Under the pieces are notes generated by a model. The model did not search any database and had not been told where the DNA came from. It was given only the letters and a program-made list of their open reading frames with translations. Source: Paracoccus sp041927875 (GTDB lineage: Bacteria > Pseudomonadota > Alphaproteobacteria > Rhodobacterales > Rhodobacteraceae). From it: a DNA stretch of 64,000 nucleotides. The stretch's first letter is position 1, and every line of letters starts with the position of its first letter. Shown here piece after piece: positions 43,145-51,317 of the stretch. The DNA is taken from assembly GCF_041927875.1 (NCBI RefSeq), contig NZ_JBHFHN010000002.1, one strand, 5' to 3'. Position numbers and translations under genes: made by a program.

Positions 43145-43378
43145 CTACTCCGCCGCGTGCCCCCGATGCGGGCGGAAGGCCAAGGCCAGCAGGGCGGCGC
43201 CAAGGGCCAGGGCGGTCAGGCCGGTCAGCAGGCCGTGGGCATAGGTCAGCCCGCCCAGCAGCGGCACGCCGATCAGCGACAGGCTCCAGCTTGTCGCCGC
43301 GCGCAAACGCAGCGGAACGCGGGGCAGCGCCGCGGCGGCGATCAGCCACAGCGGCGTCAGGATCAGCGCGATGCTCAC
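43145..43378 (-). CDS. DUF2484 family small membrane protein
   Basis: The 77-residue protein has two to three hydrophobic segments (ALILTPLWLIAAAALPRV; LSLIGVPLLGGLTYAHGLLTGLTALALGAALLALAF) and a basic end. Its position directly after murC, sequence pattern and length match the DUF2484 proteins found in Rhodobacterales division clusters. It starts with GTG overlapping the murC stop (GTGA), so its translation is probably coupled to murC. Function is unknown; a role in the envelope or division machinery is inference from position. Confidence 0.72.
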   Translation of the reverse strand: MSIALILTPLWLIAAAALPRVPLRLRAATSWSLSLIGVPLLGGLTYAHGLLTGLTALALGAALLALAFRPHRGHAAE

Positions 43379-44787
43379 GCCGCTTGCCCTTGCAGGGCGT
43401 CGGGCAGGCCATAGGCCCAGGTCGAGATGGTGCCGGCCCCCAGGCAAACCACCATGTCGCCGGGGCGGGCCTGTTCGCGCACCAGCCGGGCCAGGTCGGC
43501 TTCATCCGTCACCGCGCGGGCGTGGCGGTGGCCGTGGGCGATCAGCCCAGCGACCAGATCATCGCGCGAGGCGCCGGGGATCGGGTCTTCGCCAGCGGCA
43601 TAGACCTCGGCGATGCCGACCACGTCCGCCTCATTGAAGCAGGTGCAGAAATCGTTGAAAAGATGCGACAACCGGCTGTAGCGATGGGGCTGATGCACGG
43701 CAATGACACGACCTTGCGTGGCCTGGCGGGCGGCACGCAGCACCGCCGCGATCTCGACCGGGTGGTGGCCGTAATCGTCGATGATGGTGACGCCGTTCAC
43801 CTCGGCCACCTTGGTGAAGCGGCGACCGACGCCGCCGAAACCGGCAAGCGCGCTGCGGATCTCGTCTTTCTTCATGCCCAGATGGCGGGCGACGGCGACG
43901 GCGGCTAGCGCGTTCGACACGTTGTGATCGCCCGGCATCGGCAGGGTGCAACCCTCGATCAGCGCGTCCTCGCCCTCGGCTTGCAGGGCGATGTCGAAAT
44001 GCGCGCTGCCGTTTTCATAGCGCAGGTTCAGGGCGCGCACATCGGCCTGGGCGTTGAAGCCGAAGGTCACGACGCGGCGGTCGGTGATGCGGCCAACCAG
44101 GGCCTGAACCTCGGGGTGGTCGGTGCAGCAGACGGCGAGGCCGTAGAAGGGGATGTTGCCGACGAAATGGTCAAAGCCCGCGCGCAGGGCGTCGAAGCTG
44201 CCCCAATGTTCCATATGCTCGGGGTCGATATTGGTGACGATGGCGATGGTGGCGGGCAGGCGGTTGAAGCTGCCGTCGCTTTCGTCAGCCTCGACCACCA
44301 TCCATTCCCCGGCACCGGCGCGGGCGTTCGATCCATAGGCGTGGATGACGCCGCCGTTGATGACGGTGGGGTCGAAATGGCCCGCGTCCAGAAGGGTGGC
44401 GACCATGGTTGTGGTCGTCGTCTTGCCATGCGTTCCGGCGATGGCGATGTTGGATTTCAGCCGCATCAGCTCGGCCAGCATTTCGGCGCGGCGCACGACG
44501 GGAAGGCCGCGGCGGCGCGCTTCCTCCAGCTCGGGGTTGCCCTTCTTGATGGCGGTCGAGATAACGACGACGCCCGCATTGCCGATGTTTTCGGCGCGCT
44601 GCCCCTCGAACACCTGGGCGCCGAGGGATTCCAGCCGGTCGGTGATCTTGCTGCGCTTCGCATCCGATCCCTGCACGGCATAGCCCAGCGTCATCAGCAC
44701 CTCGGCGATGCCCGACATGCCGATGCCGCCAATGCCGATAAAGTGGATCGGACCCAGTTCGCCGGGCAGTTTGGTTGCAGCATTCAT
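43375..44787 (-). CDS. murC: UDP-N-acetylmuramate-L-alanine ligase
   Basis: MurC adds L-alanine to UDP-MurNAc, the first stem-peptide step. The 470 residues begin with the nucleotide-sugar binding PIHFIGIGGIGMSGIAEVLM. They continue with the ATP loop GTHGKTTTTTMVATLL, the Mg/ATP region VEADESDGSFNRLPATIAIVTNIDPEHMEHWGSFDALRAGFDHFV and the C-terminal DDYGHHPVEIAAVLRAARQ, HQPHRYSRLSHLFNDFCTCF. It overlaps murG by four bases at its start and DUF2484 at its end. Confidence 0.97.
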   Translation of the reverse strand: MNAATKLPGELGPIHFIGIGGIGMSGIAEVLMTLGYAVQGSDAKRSKITDRLESLGAQVFEGQRAENIGNAGVVVISTAIKKGNPELEEARRRGLPVVRRAEMLAELMRLKSNIAIAGTHGKTTTTTMVATLLDAGHFDPTVINGGVIHAYGSNARAGAGEWMVVEADESDGSFNRLPATIAIVTNIDPEHMEHWGSFDALRAGFDHFVGNIPFYGLAVCCTDHPEVQALVGRITDRRVVTFGFNAQADVRALNLRYENGSAHFDIALQAEGEDALIEGCTLPMPGDHNVSNALAAVAVARHLGMKKDEIRSALAGFGGVGRRFTKVAEVNGVTIIDDYGHHPVEIAAVLRAARQATQGRVIAVHQPHRYSRLSHLFNDFCTCFNEADVVGIAEVYAAGEDPIPGASRDDLVAGLIAHGHRHARAVTDEADLARLVREQARPGDMVVCLGAGTISTWAYGLPDALQGQAA

Positions 44788-45881
44788 CGGGGGTCTTTCT
44801 TCGACAGGTCTTCGACCAGGGCCACCAGCCGGTCGGTTGCGTCAGGGCGTCCCGCGGCGCAGGCGGCGGCGGCCATGGCGGTGGCACGGCGCGGGTCGGT
44901 CAGGATGGCGGCGATGTGGCCCGACAGGGCGGCGGCGTCAAGCCCCTGTTCGGGCAGCGACAGCGCCGCGCCCGCCTGCGCCAGGCCGCGCGCATTGGCG
45001 GTCTGGTGATCGCCGGTGGCGGCGGCATAGGGGATCAGGATCGCGGGGCGGCCGATTACCGAAATGTCGGCGATCGAGCTGGCCCCCGCGCGTGAGATGA
45101 CCAGTTGGCAATCGGCCAGCCGGGCGGGGACGTCAGTAAAGAACGGCTGCACCTCGGCCGGGATCCCGGCGGCGGCATAGGCGCGCACCACGCGGTCGCC
45201 ATCCTCGGCACGGGCCTGATGGGCGACGCGCAGGTTCATGCGCAGCGGCTCGGGCAGCAGGGCGATCGCGGCGGGCACTACATCCGACAGCACCCGCGCG
45301 CCCTGCGATCCGCCGATCACCAGCAGCGACATCGGGTAATCGCCGGGCGCGATATAGGGGCTGGCGGCGCGCGACAGGACCGCGGCGCGCACCGGATTGC
45401 CGGTGTGCTGGCCCTCGACGCCTTGCGGCAGGTCGGTGGGCCAGGTGCCGCAGGCAAAGCGGTCGACGCGGCGGGCGAACAGCCGGTTCACCCGGCCCAC
45501 CACGCCGTTCTGTTCGTGGATCAGGCGCGGGATGCCCAGCATCACCGCCGCCGACAGCGCCGGAACCGATGGGTAGCCGCCAAAGCCCGCCACCACCGCC
45601 GGAGGGTCGCGCCGCATCATCGCCAGTGCCTGCGTCACGCCGCCCGCGATGCGCAGCGGCGCGGCCAGTTTCGCGGCGATCCCGCCCCGCCCCGGTGAGG
45701 CGGACGAGACCTGGGTGATCTGCACATCCGCCGGAAAGCCCCCGGCATAGCGCGCGCCGCGCGCATCGGTGGACAGGATCACCCGCCAGCCGCGTGCCAG
45801 CATCGCCTCGGCCAGGGCCTGCGCGGGGAACATATGGCCGCCGGTCCCACCGGCCGCGATGATCAGCAAGGGCGCGGTCAT
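44784..45881 (-). CDS. murG: UDP-GlcNAc:lipid I N-acetylglucosaminyltransferase MurG
   Basis: MurG transfers GlcNAc to lipid I on the cytoplasmic membrane face to make lipid II. The 365-residue GT28 protein has LIIAAGGTGGHMFPAQALAEAM (G-loop 1), VAGFGGYPSVPALSAAVMLGIPRLIHEQNGVVGRVNRLFARRVD, LLVIGGSQGARVLSDVVP (G-loop 3) and VISRAGASSIADISVIGRPAILIPYAAATGDHQTANARGLAQAGAAL. It sits between ftsW and murC with four-base overlaps at both ends, so the three are translationally coupled. Confidence 0.96.
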   Translation of the reverse strand: MTAPLLIIAAGGTGGHMFPAQALAEAMLARGWRVILSTDARGARYAGGFPADVQITQVSSASPGRGGIAAKLAAPLRIAGGVTQALAMMRRDPPAVVAGFGGYPSVPALSAAVMLGIPRLIHEQNGVVGRVNRLFARRVDRFACGTWPTDLPQGVEGQHTGNPVRAAVLSRAASPYIAPGDYPMSLLVIGGSQGARVLSDVVPAAIALLPEPLRMNLRVAHQARAEDGDRVVRAYAAAGIPAEVQPFFTDVPARLADCQLVISRAGASSIADISVIGRPAILIPYAAATGDHQTANARGLAQAGAALSLPEQGLDAAALSGHIAAILTDPRRATAMAAAACAAGRPDATDRLVALVEDLSKKDPR

Positions 45882-47068
45882 GCGCGCGGGCCTTCGCTGC
45901 GCGCGTCAGACCGGCCCAGGATGTCGCCGATCCGGCCCTGCGGGCGCGAGCGGGTCAGCGCCAGCAGCATCCCCGCCGCGATTCCCGAGGCGATCACCGA
46001 CGACCCGCCATAGCTGACGAAGGGCAGCGTCATCCCCTTGGCGGGCAGCAGCCGCACCGCCACGCCCATGTTGATCAGCGCCTGCACGCCAAAGGCGCAG
46101 GCCAGCCCGACGCCGGCGATGCGCGAAAACGGGTCGCGTTCGCGGGTCAGCCGGGTCAGCGACCGCAGCACCACGGTGGCGTAAAGGCCGATGATGACCA
46201 GCACCAGGATCAGGCCGTATTCCTCGGCCGCGACAGCGATGATGAAGTCGGTATGGGCATCGGGCAGCGACCATTTCACTGTCCCCTCGCCCACGCCGAC
46301 GCCAAAGAAGCCGCCCTCTTGAATGGCGTTGGTGGCATAGCCGAGCTGCGTGCGCGGGTCGATGGTGGGTGACAGAAAGCCGTCGATACGCCGCGCAAAG
46401 TGGTCCGAGCTTTCATAGGCAAAGAAGCCGCCCGCCACGGTGATGCCCGCGATCACAACCAGCAGGGTGATCGGCGCGCCGGCGACGAAATACATCACCC
46501 CCCAGGCGAACAGCACCAGCGAGGCCTGGCCGAAGTCGGGTTGCAGCGCCAGTGCCAGCACCACGATCACCGCAAAGCCAAAGGAATACAGCCGCCCCGG
46601 CGGGCCGTCGATCTCATGCGCGGCGGCCATCATCCAGGCGCAAAAGGCGATGAAGGCGGGCTTGAGAAACTCGGACGGCTGGACCGAGGCAAAGCCGAAG
46701 GAAATCCAGCGCGTCGCCCCCTTGCCGAAATCGGTGCCGATCACCGGCAGCGCCAGCACCGCGGCAAAGGCAAAGGCGAACATCACCACGCCCAGCCTTC
46801 GCACCTGCGCCGGGCTGCGCATCGAGATCAGGACCATGACGACCAAGGCCAGACCGCCGAAGAACGCCTGTCGGGTGACATAGTAGAACGGCGGCAGCCC
46901 GTTGCGTTCGGCCAGCGGCACCGAGGCCGCCAGCCCCAGCAGCAGCCCGATGGCGAACAGCCCCAGGATCGCCGCCAGCGACCAGCGGTCGACACTGCGC
47001 CACCACCGTGGAAGAATCGGGTCGCCGGAGGCCCGCACGCGCACGGAGCCATAAGCCATCTCGGTCAT
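45878..47068 (-). CDS. ftsW: Peptidoglycan glycosyltransferase FtsW
   Basis: FtsW is the SEDS-family glycan polymerase of septal peptidoglycan. The 396 residues form a ten-segment membrane protein with the SEDS marks GATRWISFGFASVQPSEFLKPAFIAFCAWM, LQPDFGQASLVLFAWGVMYFVAGAP and ALINMGVAVRLLPAKGMTLPFVSYGGSSVIASGIAAGMLLAL. The start at 47068 gives MTEMAYGSVRVRASGDPILPRWWRSVDRW; an ATG nine bases on is equally possible. It is the first gene of the cell-wall run. The 125 bases upstream hold one GAATC and no clear terminator. Confidence 0.95.
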   Translation of the reverse strand: MTEMAYGSVRVRASGDPILPRWWRSVDRWSLAAILGLFAIGLLLGLAASVPLAERNGLPPFYYVTRQAFFGGLALVVMVLISMRSPAQVRRLGVVMFAFAFAAVLALPVIGTDFGKGATRWISFGFASVQPSEFLKPAFIAFCAWMMAAAHEIDGPPGRLYSFGFAVIVVLALALQPDFGQASLVLFAWGVMYFVAGAPITLLVVIAGITVAGGFFAYESSDHFARRIDGFLSPTIDPRTQLGYATNAIQEGGFFGVGVGEGTVKWSLPDAHTDFIIAVAAEEYGLILVLVIIGLYATVVLRSLTRLTRERDPFSRIAGVGLACAFGVQALINMGVAVRLLPAKGMTLPFVSYGGSSVIASGIAAGMLLALTRSRPQGRIGDILGRSDARSEGPRA

Positions 47069-47193
47069 CTGGGTCTGCCTGACTGCCTGTCCGCCCGTTT
47101 GCCGGGTCTGATCGGGGCGATGATAGCCGTAAAGCCGGGGGAGCGCCAAGCCTTTTATGGCACAGCTTCACTGAATCGGGCGGAGTGGAACAA

Positions 47194-47676
47194 TCAAGGG
47201 TTGTGGGCGCGAAGGGCCTTGAACCGGGCCTGTGCCTCGGGCGGCCAGACCTCGCGCGGGTTGTAATAGCCGGGGACGGCGGGACGATCATCGCCCAGCA
47301 CCACCCAGGGCAGGCGGCTGGCGGTATGGACATGGATCGCGGGCGGGCAGGCGGCGGGGTTGTCCAGCGTGCCGACCCGGACAAAGGCGATGGCATCGCC
47401 CGCCGCGCCGTAATGGCTGGCGATGGCGGTGCCGCAATCCGCGCAGCGCAGCACCCGCTGGCCCTTGCCCGAGGCGCTGTCCAGCGTCACCATCTGCGGG
47501 GTGCCACTGATCGCCAGACAGGCGGTTTCGATCATCGCATTGACGGCGAAGGCGCTGCCCGTCTCACGCTGGCACCAGGTGCAATGGCAGCATTGCACGA
47601 ACATCGGCGCCTGCGTCAGCCGATAGCTCAGCGCCCCGCAGGTGCAGCGCCCGGTCAGATTGCCTGTCTCCATCAT
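47194..47676 (-). CDS. GFA family zinc-binding protein
   Basis: The 160-residue protein of the glutathione-dependent formaldehyde-activating (GFA/CENP-V) family carries the zinc-site cysteines GRCTCGALSYRL, VQCCHCTWCQRETGS and LRCADCGTAIASHYG. Most bacterial members have no proven formaldehyde activity, so only the fold is assigned. It lies upstream of ftsW on the same strand, with 125 bases between. An ATG three bases downstream (47673) is an equivalent start. Confidence 0.9.
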   Translation of the reverse strand: MMETGNLTGRCTCGALSYRLTQAPMFVQCCHCTWCQRETGSAFAVNAMIETACLAISGTPQMVTLDSASGKGQRVLRCADCGTAIASHYGAAGDAIAFVRVGTLDNPAACPPAIHVHTASRLPWVVLGDDRPAVPGYYNPREVWPPEAQARFKALRAHNP

Positions 47677-47718
47677 GCCCCCCGCTTTGCGCCATCATGG
47701 GGCGCGGCGCGGGCGCGA

Positions 47719-48744
47719 TCAAGCCGCGCTGTCGCGCGCCCGCAAGGACGAGATCAGCGCCAGTGCGATGAAGCCCGCACCCAGAAGGCCGGTGATGACC
47801 TCGGGGATGTGCCACAGCGTCTGGCAAAACATGATGATCGCCAGCACCAGCACCGACCAGAAGGCGCCGTTCTCCAGATAACGCAGTTCCGACAGGGTGC
47901 GGCGTTCGACCAGCATCACCGTCATGGCGCGCACATACATCGCACCGATGCCCAACCCGATGGCGATCAGGAACAGGTTCTGGGTCAGCGCGAAGGCCCC
48001 GATCACGCCGTCAAAGCTGAAGCTGGCGTCCAGCACCTCAAGGTAAAGGAACGCGCCCAGACCGCCGCGCGCGGCCATGCTGGCGGCCTCATTCGCGCGG
48101 TCAAGAATGTGGCCCAGGGCCTCGACCGCCAGAAAGGTCAACAGGCCCGCGCAACCCGCGAACAGGAAGCGCCCGGTGTCGGCGGCGGGCAATGCCATGG
48201 CAAAGCCCAGCATGACGGCCAGGACCAGCGCAACCTCAAGCCCGCGGACCGATCCGATGTGGCGCAGCGCGCGTTCAACGCTGGCGATCCAGTCAACATC
48301 CTTCGACTGGTCGATGAAATAGTTCAGCCCCACCATCATCAGGAACGCGCCGCCGAAAGCCGCGATGGTCAGATGCGCGTCACCGATGATGCGGGCATAT
48401 TCGGCGGGCTGGGTGGCGGCCAGGCGGATCGCCTCGATCGGGCCGATGCGGGCGGCGATCACCACGATGATCAGCGGAAACAGCAGCCGCATCCCGAACA
48501 CGGCGATCAGGATGCCCCAGGTCAGGAACCGGCGCTGCCACAGCGGCGTCATGGTTTTCAGCTTGTTGGCGTTGACGATCGCATTGTCGAAGGACAGCGA
48601 GATTTCCAGAACCGCCAGCACGGTGCCGATCATCAGGAATGACAGCGCCCCGCCCAGCGTGCCGGTGGTTGCCTGACCCAGCCAGAAGGCAAGCACAAGG
48701 CCTGCGGCGGTGACGATGAACGGCCAACGGAAATAGGCAAGCAT
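47719..48744 (-). CDS. DUF475 family integral membrane protein
   Basis: The 341-residue, roughly nine-segment membrane protein resembles the TerC/YkoY-like group. The paired acidic motif segments are VLAVLEISLSFDNAIVNANKLK and LYLEVLDASFSFDGVIGAFALTQN; their repeated E-x3-SFDN/SFDG acidic residues in membrane segments suggest an ion-related function such as metal export. That role is family-level inference. It is divergent from the surface-glycan block. The start gives MLAYFRWPFIVTAAGLVLAFWLG. Confidence 0.85.
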   Translation of the reverse strand: MLAYFRWPFIVTAAGLVLAFWLGQATTGTLGGALSFLMIGTVLAVLEISLSFDNAIVNANKLKTMTPLWQRRFLTWGILIAVFGMRLLFPLIIVVIAARIGPIEAIRLAATQPAEYARIIGDAHLTIAAFGGAFLMMVGLNYFIDQSKDVDWIASVERALRHIGSVRGLEVALVLAVMLGFAMALPAADTGRFLFAGCAGLLTFLAVEALGHILDRANEAASMAARGGLGAFLYLEVLDASFSFDGVIGAFALTQNLFLIAIGLGIGAMYVRAMTVMLVERRTLSELRYLENGAFWSVLVLAIIMFCQTLWHIPEVITGLLGAGFIALALISSLRARDSAA

Positions 48745-49016
48745 CGGGTGGGTTCCTGATCTGGGTCGGCCAAGGGCCGCGTCTTGCCCGCAGATAGGCG
48801 GTTCGGCACCGCCGGGCAAGGGTCGGCTGCGCCCTGCACGGCACCGCGGTCGCGCGGCTACGGGGAAAGATCGCGGCGCGGTCGCGCAAGGTGGCAAAAC
48901 TACAGCAGGTTTTTGTCGTTTTACGTCGGGGCGCAGCGGGATTTGCCGCGACGGCATGTTGGATTGTCGGCGCGCTTGCGCTAGGACCAAGGCGACAAGG
49001 CGAGGACAAGAAGCCC
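48745..49016. other. 272-base divergent intergenic region before the glycan block
   Basis: This gap separates the DUF475 gene from the glycan block. Bases about 48893-48932 are clearly AT-richer than their surroundings (GTGGCAAAAC, TTTTTGTCGTTTTACG) and are the likeliest place for the promoter of the glycan block. I cannot name a specific operator. An ATG at 48891 is in frame with the first glycan gene but would add an unconserved hydrophobic N-terminus, so I treat this stretch as non-coding. Confidence 0.45.
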
Positions 49017-51317
49017 GTGACCGACCCCCTGCCCCTTTTGCGCCGGACTCTGCGCACCATTGACCTGGCCCGGCACTGCCCCGGCGCGGGGCTGGCGGGG
49101 CATGTGATGGATGTGCTGCCGATTGGCGCCGGGCTGGCGCGGATGTACCTGAACCCCGGCTTTGCGGCGGATGCCATGCCCGCCGCCGGCGCCGGCGATG
49201 TGGTCGCCGCGCGCATGATTGCCGGATCGCCCGCCATCGACCTGCGCATCGCGCCGGGCGCGGATCACGTCACCCTGCCCGGCTGTGATGCGCCGCTGCC
49301 CATCACCGCGGGTGAAGGCGCGCTGTTTGCCGGGCGCAACGTGTTGATCGGGCATTGCAATGACGAACCGCCCGCTGTGATCCGCGATTGGCTGCTGTGG
49401 CACCGCGATCACCACCGGGCCGAGGGCGCGGTCATCATCGACCGCTCGCCCCCCGGTGGCACCGATGCCCTGACCGCGGCGCTTGCGCCCCTGTGGTCGC
49501 AGGCCATCGCAGATGATCCCTCGGTCGCCGATATGCGGGTGGTGCTGGTCGATTGCGACCTGCCCCTGGGCCTGCCCGGCCACGGACCCGAGGCGCATCC
49601 GATCTATGCCCCCGACGCGCCCGGCAAGGACCGCATGACTGCGCCCGACCCGCAGCCCTGGCGCGCGCGGCTGGCCTATCCGTTGCTGTTCGACCTGATC
49701 CGCCATCGCTGGCTGGCCCAGGCCCGCGCCGTCGCCAATCTGGAACTGTTCGACCTGATCCCCGAACCCGCCGACGGCTTTTCGATCTTCGACCGCGCGC
49801 ATGAGGTGCCGGGCGGCGTCGTGCCCTTGCTGGGGGAACGCGCCTACCCTTGGGGCCTGCGCAAGGGCGCCGATGCCGGTTTCGGTGATCACATCTGCCA
49901 CCGCTTTGACGGTCGCCCGCATGACTGGCGCTGGTGTGCCGCCCCCGACCGCCTGCCCGAGGGAACGTTCTGGGTGATGCAGCGCATCCTGGGCAGCCGC
50001 CCGGTGGTCGCGCCCGAACCGTTCTGGCGCTTCATGGCGATCCGGCATGGCGATGGCGGCAAGGTCAGCCAGATCGTGCCCAAGACCAGCCTGGTGGAAT
50101 CCCCCGACCTGCTGGCCATCGCCGATGCCTTTGGCGCGCGCCCGCTGCGCCAGCCCGCAGGCGCGCAAGCCGCGCCTGCCCCCGCCCCCGCGCCGCGGGG
50201 CAATCGCGTCTGCATCGTCACCACGATGAAGAACGAAGGCCCCTTCATCCTGGAATGGATCGCCTATCACCGCGCCATCGGCGTGCAGGACTTCCTGATC
50301 TATACCAACGATTGCACGGACGGCACCGACAGCTTTCTGCAACTGCTGGCCGACAAGGGCATCTGCACCTGGCGCGACAATCCCTATCGTGACAGCGGCA
50401 TGAAGCCCCAGCACGCCGCCCTGGACGCCGCCAATGACGAGGCCATCGTCAAGGCCGCCGACTGGCTGATCTGCATGGATGTCGATGAATATATCGCCAT
50501 CCATACCGGCGACGGCACGCTGGCGGCGCTGTTTGATGCGGTGCCTGCGGCCAACATGATCTCGCTGACCTGGCGGCTGTTTGGCAACAACGACATCGAC
50601 GCATTCACCGATGGTCTGATCACCCAGGACTTCACCCGCTGCGCGCGCGAGTTCGCCAACAAGCCGCATCAGGCCTGGGGCTTCAAGACGCTCTATCGCA
50701 ACATCGGGCTGTTTCGGAAAATGGGGGTGCATCGGCCCAAGGGACTGCTGCCGTCCTCGGTCGGGCGGATCAACTGGGTCAACGGATCGGGCAAGGCGAT
50801 GCCGGAAAAGGAATGGCGCACTGCCTGGCGGTCGCATTCGGGAACCTATGGTTATGATCTTGTCTCGCTGAACCATTATGCCGTGCGGTCGACGGAAAGT
50901 TTCCTGGTCAAGCGCGACCGGGGCCGGGTGAACCATGTCGAACGCGATCAGGGCATGGCCTATTGGTTCCGCATGAATCACAACGTGGTTCAGGATGCGC
51001 GCCTGCACCGGATGCGCCCCGCCATCGAGGCCGAGAGGGCGCGGCTGATGGCCGATCCCGACATTGCCGCCGCCCATCACGGCTGCGTGGCCGCCCATGC
51101 CGCCAAGATCGCCGAGCTGAAGCAGCAGCCGAAATACGAAGAGTTCCATCAAGAGCTGAACAGCGACCGGATGCGCAAGCTGGCGCGACTGCACGGGCAT
51201 TTCGGGTCGGGCGTCTATCTGGCCGGACCCGAGGTGATCCCCGATGAGGTGCTGGCCCATGACCCCGAGGACGAGTTCTTCTTTACCGTCGATCATGTCG
51301 GGGAGACGCAGCATTGA
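49017..51317 (+). CDS. Two-domain glycosyltransferase family 2-like protein
   Basis: This 766-residue protein starts with GTG after a GCGAGGA. The C-terminal half (about 395-700) is a GT2 domain of the PF13704 type: NRVCIVTTMKNEGPFILEWIAYHRAIGVQDFLIYTNDCTDGTDSFLQLL, with the metal-binding acidic motif MDVDEY (D488). A later YGYDLVSLNHYAVRSTESFLVKRDRG follows. The N-terminal half (about 95-370) has a similar order of elements (IRDWLLWHRDHHRAEGAVIIDRSPPGGTDAL ... AVANLELFDLI) but no DxD, so it looks like a degenerate glycosyltransferase-like domain. An Ala/Pro linker (about 383-395) joins them. The role is sugar transfer for a surface glycan; donor and acceptor are unknown. It overlaps the next gene by four bases. 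Confidence 0.82.
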   Translation: MTDPLPLLRRTLRTIDLARHCPGAGLAGHVMDVLPIGAGLARMYLNPGFAADAMPAAGAGDVVAARMIAGSPAIDLRIAPGADHVTLPGCDAPLPITAGEGALFAGRNVLIGHCNDEPPAVIRDWLLWHRDHHRAEGAVIIDRSPPGGTDALTAALAPLWSQAIADDPSVADMRVVLVDCDLPLGLPGHGPEAHPIYAPDAPGKDRMTAPDPQPWRARLAYPLLFDLIRHRWLAQARAVANLELFDLIPEPADGFSIFDRAHEVPGGVVPLLGERAYPWGLRKGADAGFGDHICHRFDGRPHDWRWCAAPDRLPEGTFWVMQRILGSRPVVAPEPFWRFMAIRHGDGGKVSQIVPKTSLVESPDLLAIADAFGARPLRQPAGAQAAPAPAPAPRGNRVCIVTTMKNEGPFILEWIAYHRAIGVQDFLIYTNDCTDGTDSFLQLLADKGICTWRDNPYRDSGMKPQHAALDAANDEAIVKAADWLICMDVDEYIAIHTGDGTLAALFDAVPAANMISLTWRLFGNNDIDAFTDGLITQDFTRCAREFANKPHQAWGFKTLYRNIGLFRKMGVHRPKGLLPSSVGRINWVNGSGKAMPEKEWRTAWRSHSGTYGYDLVSLNHYAVRSTESFLVKRDRGRVNHVERDQGMAYWFRMNHNVVQDARLHRMRPAIEAERARLMADPDIAAAHHGCVAAHAAKIAELKQQPKYEEFHQELNSDRMRKLARLHGHFGSGVYLAGPEVIPDEVLAHDPEDEFFFTVDHVGETQH

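Noticed and set aside
42937..43203. Minus-strand open frame of about 88 codons in the murB-DUF2484 gap
   Set aside because: It has a Pro/Arg-rich composition without hydrophobic core or family signal, and no ribosome binding site. It also overlaps a repeat element and the DUF2484 gene.
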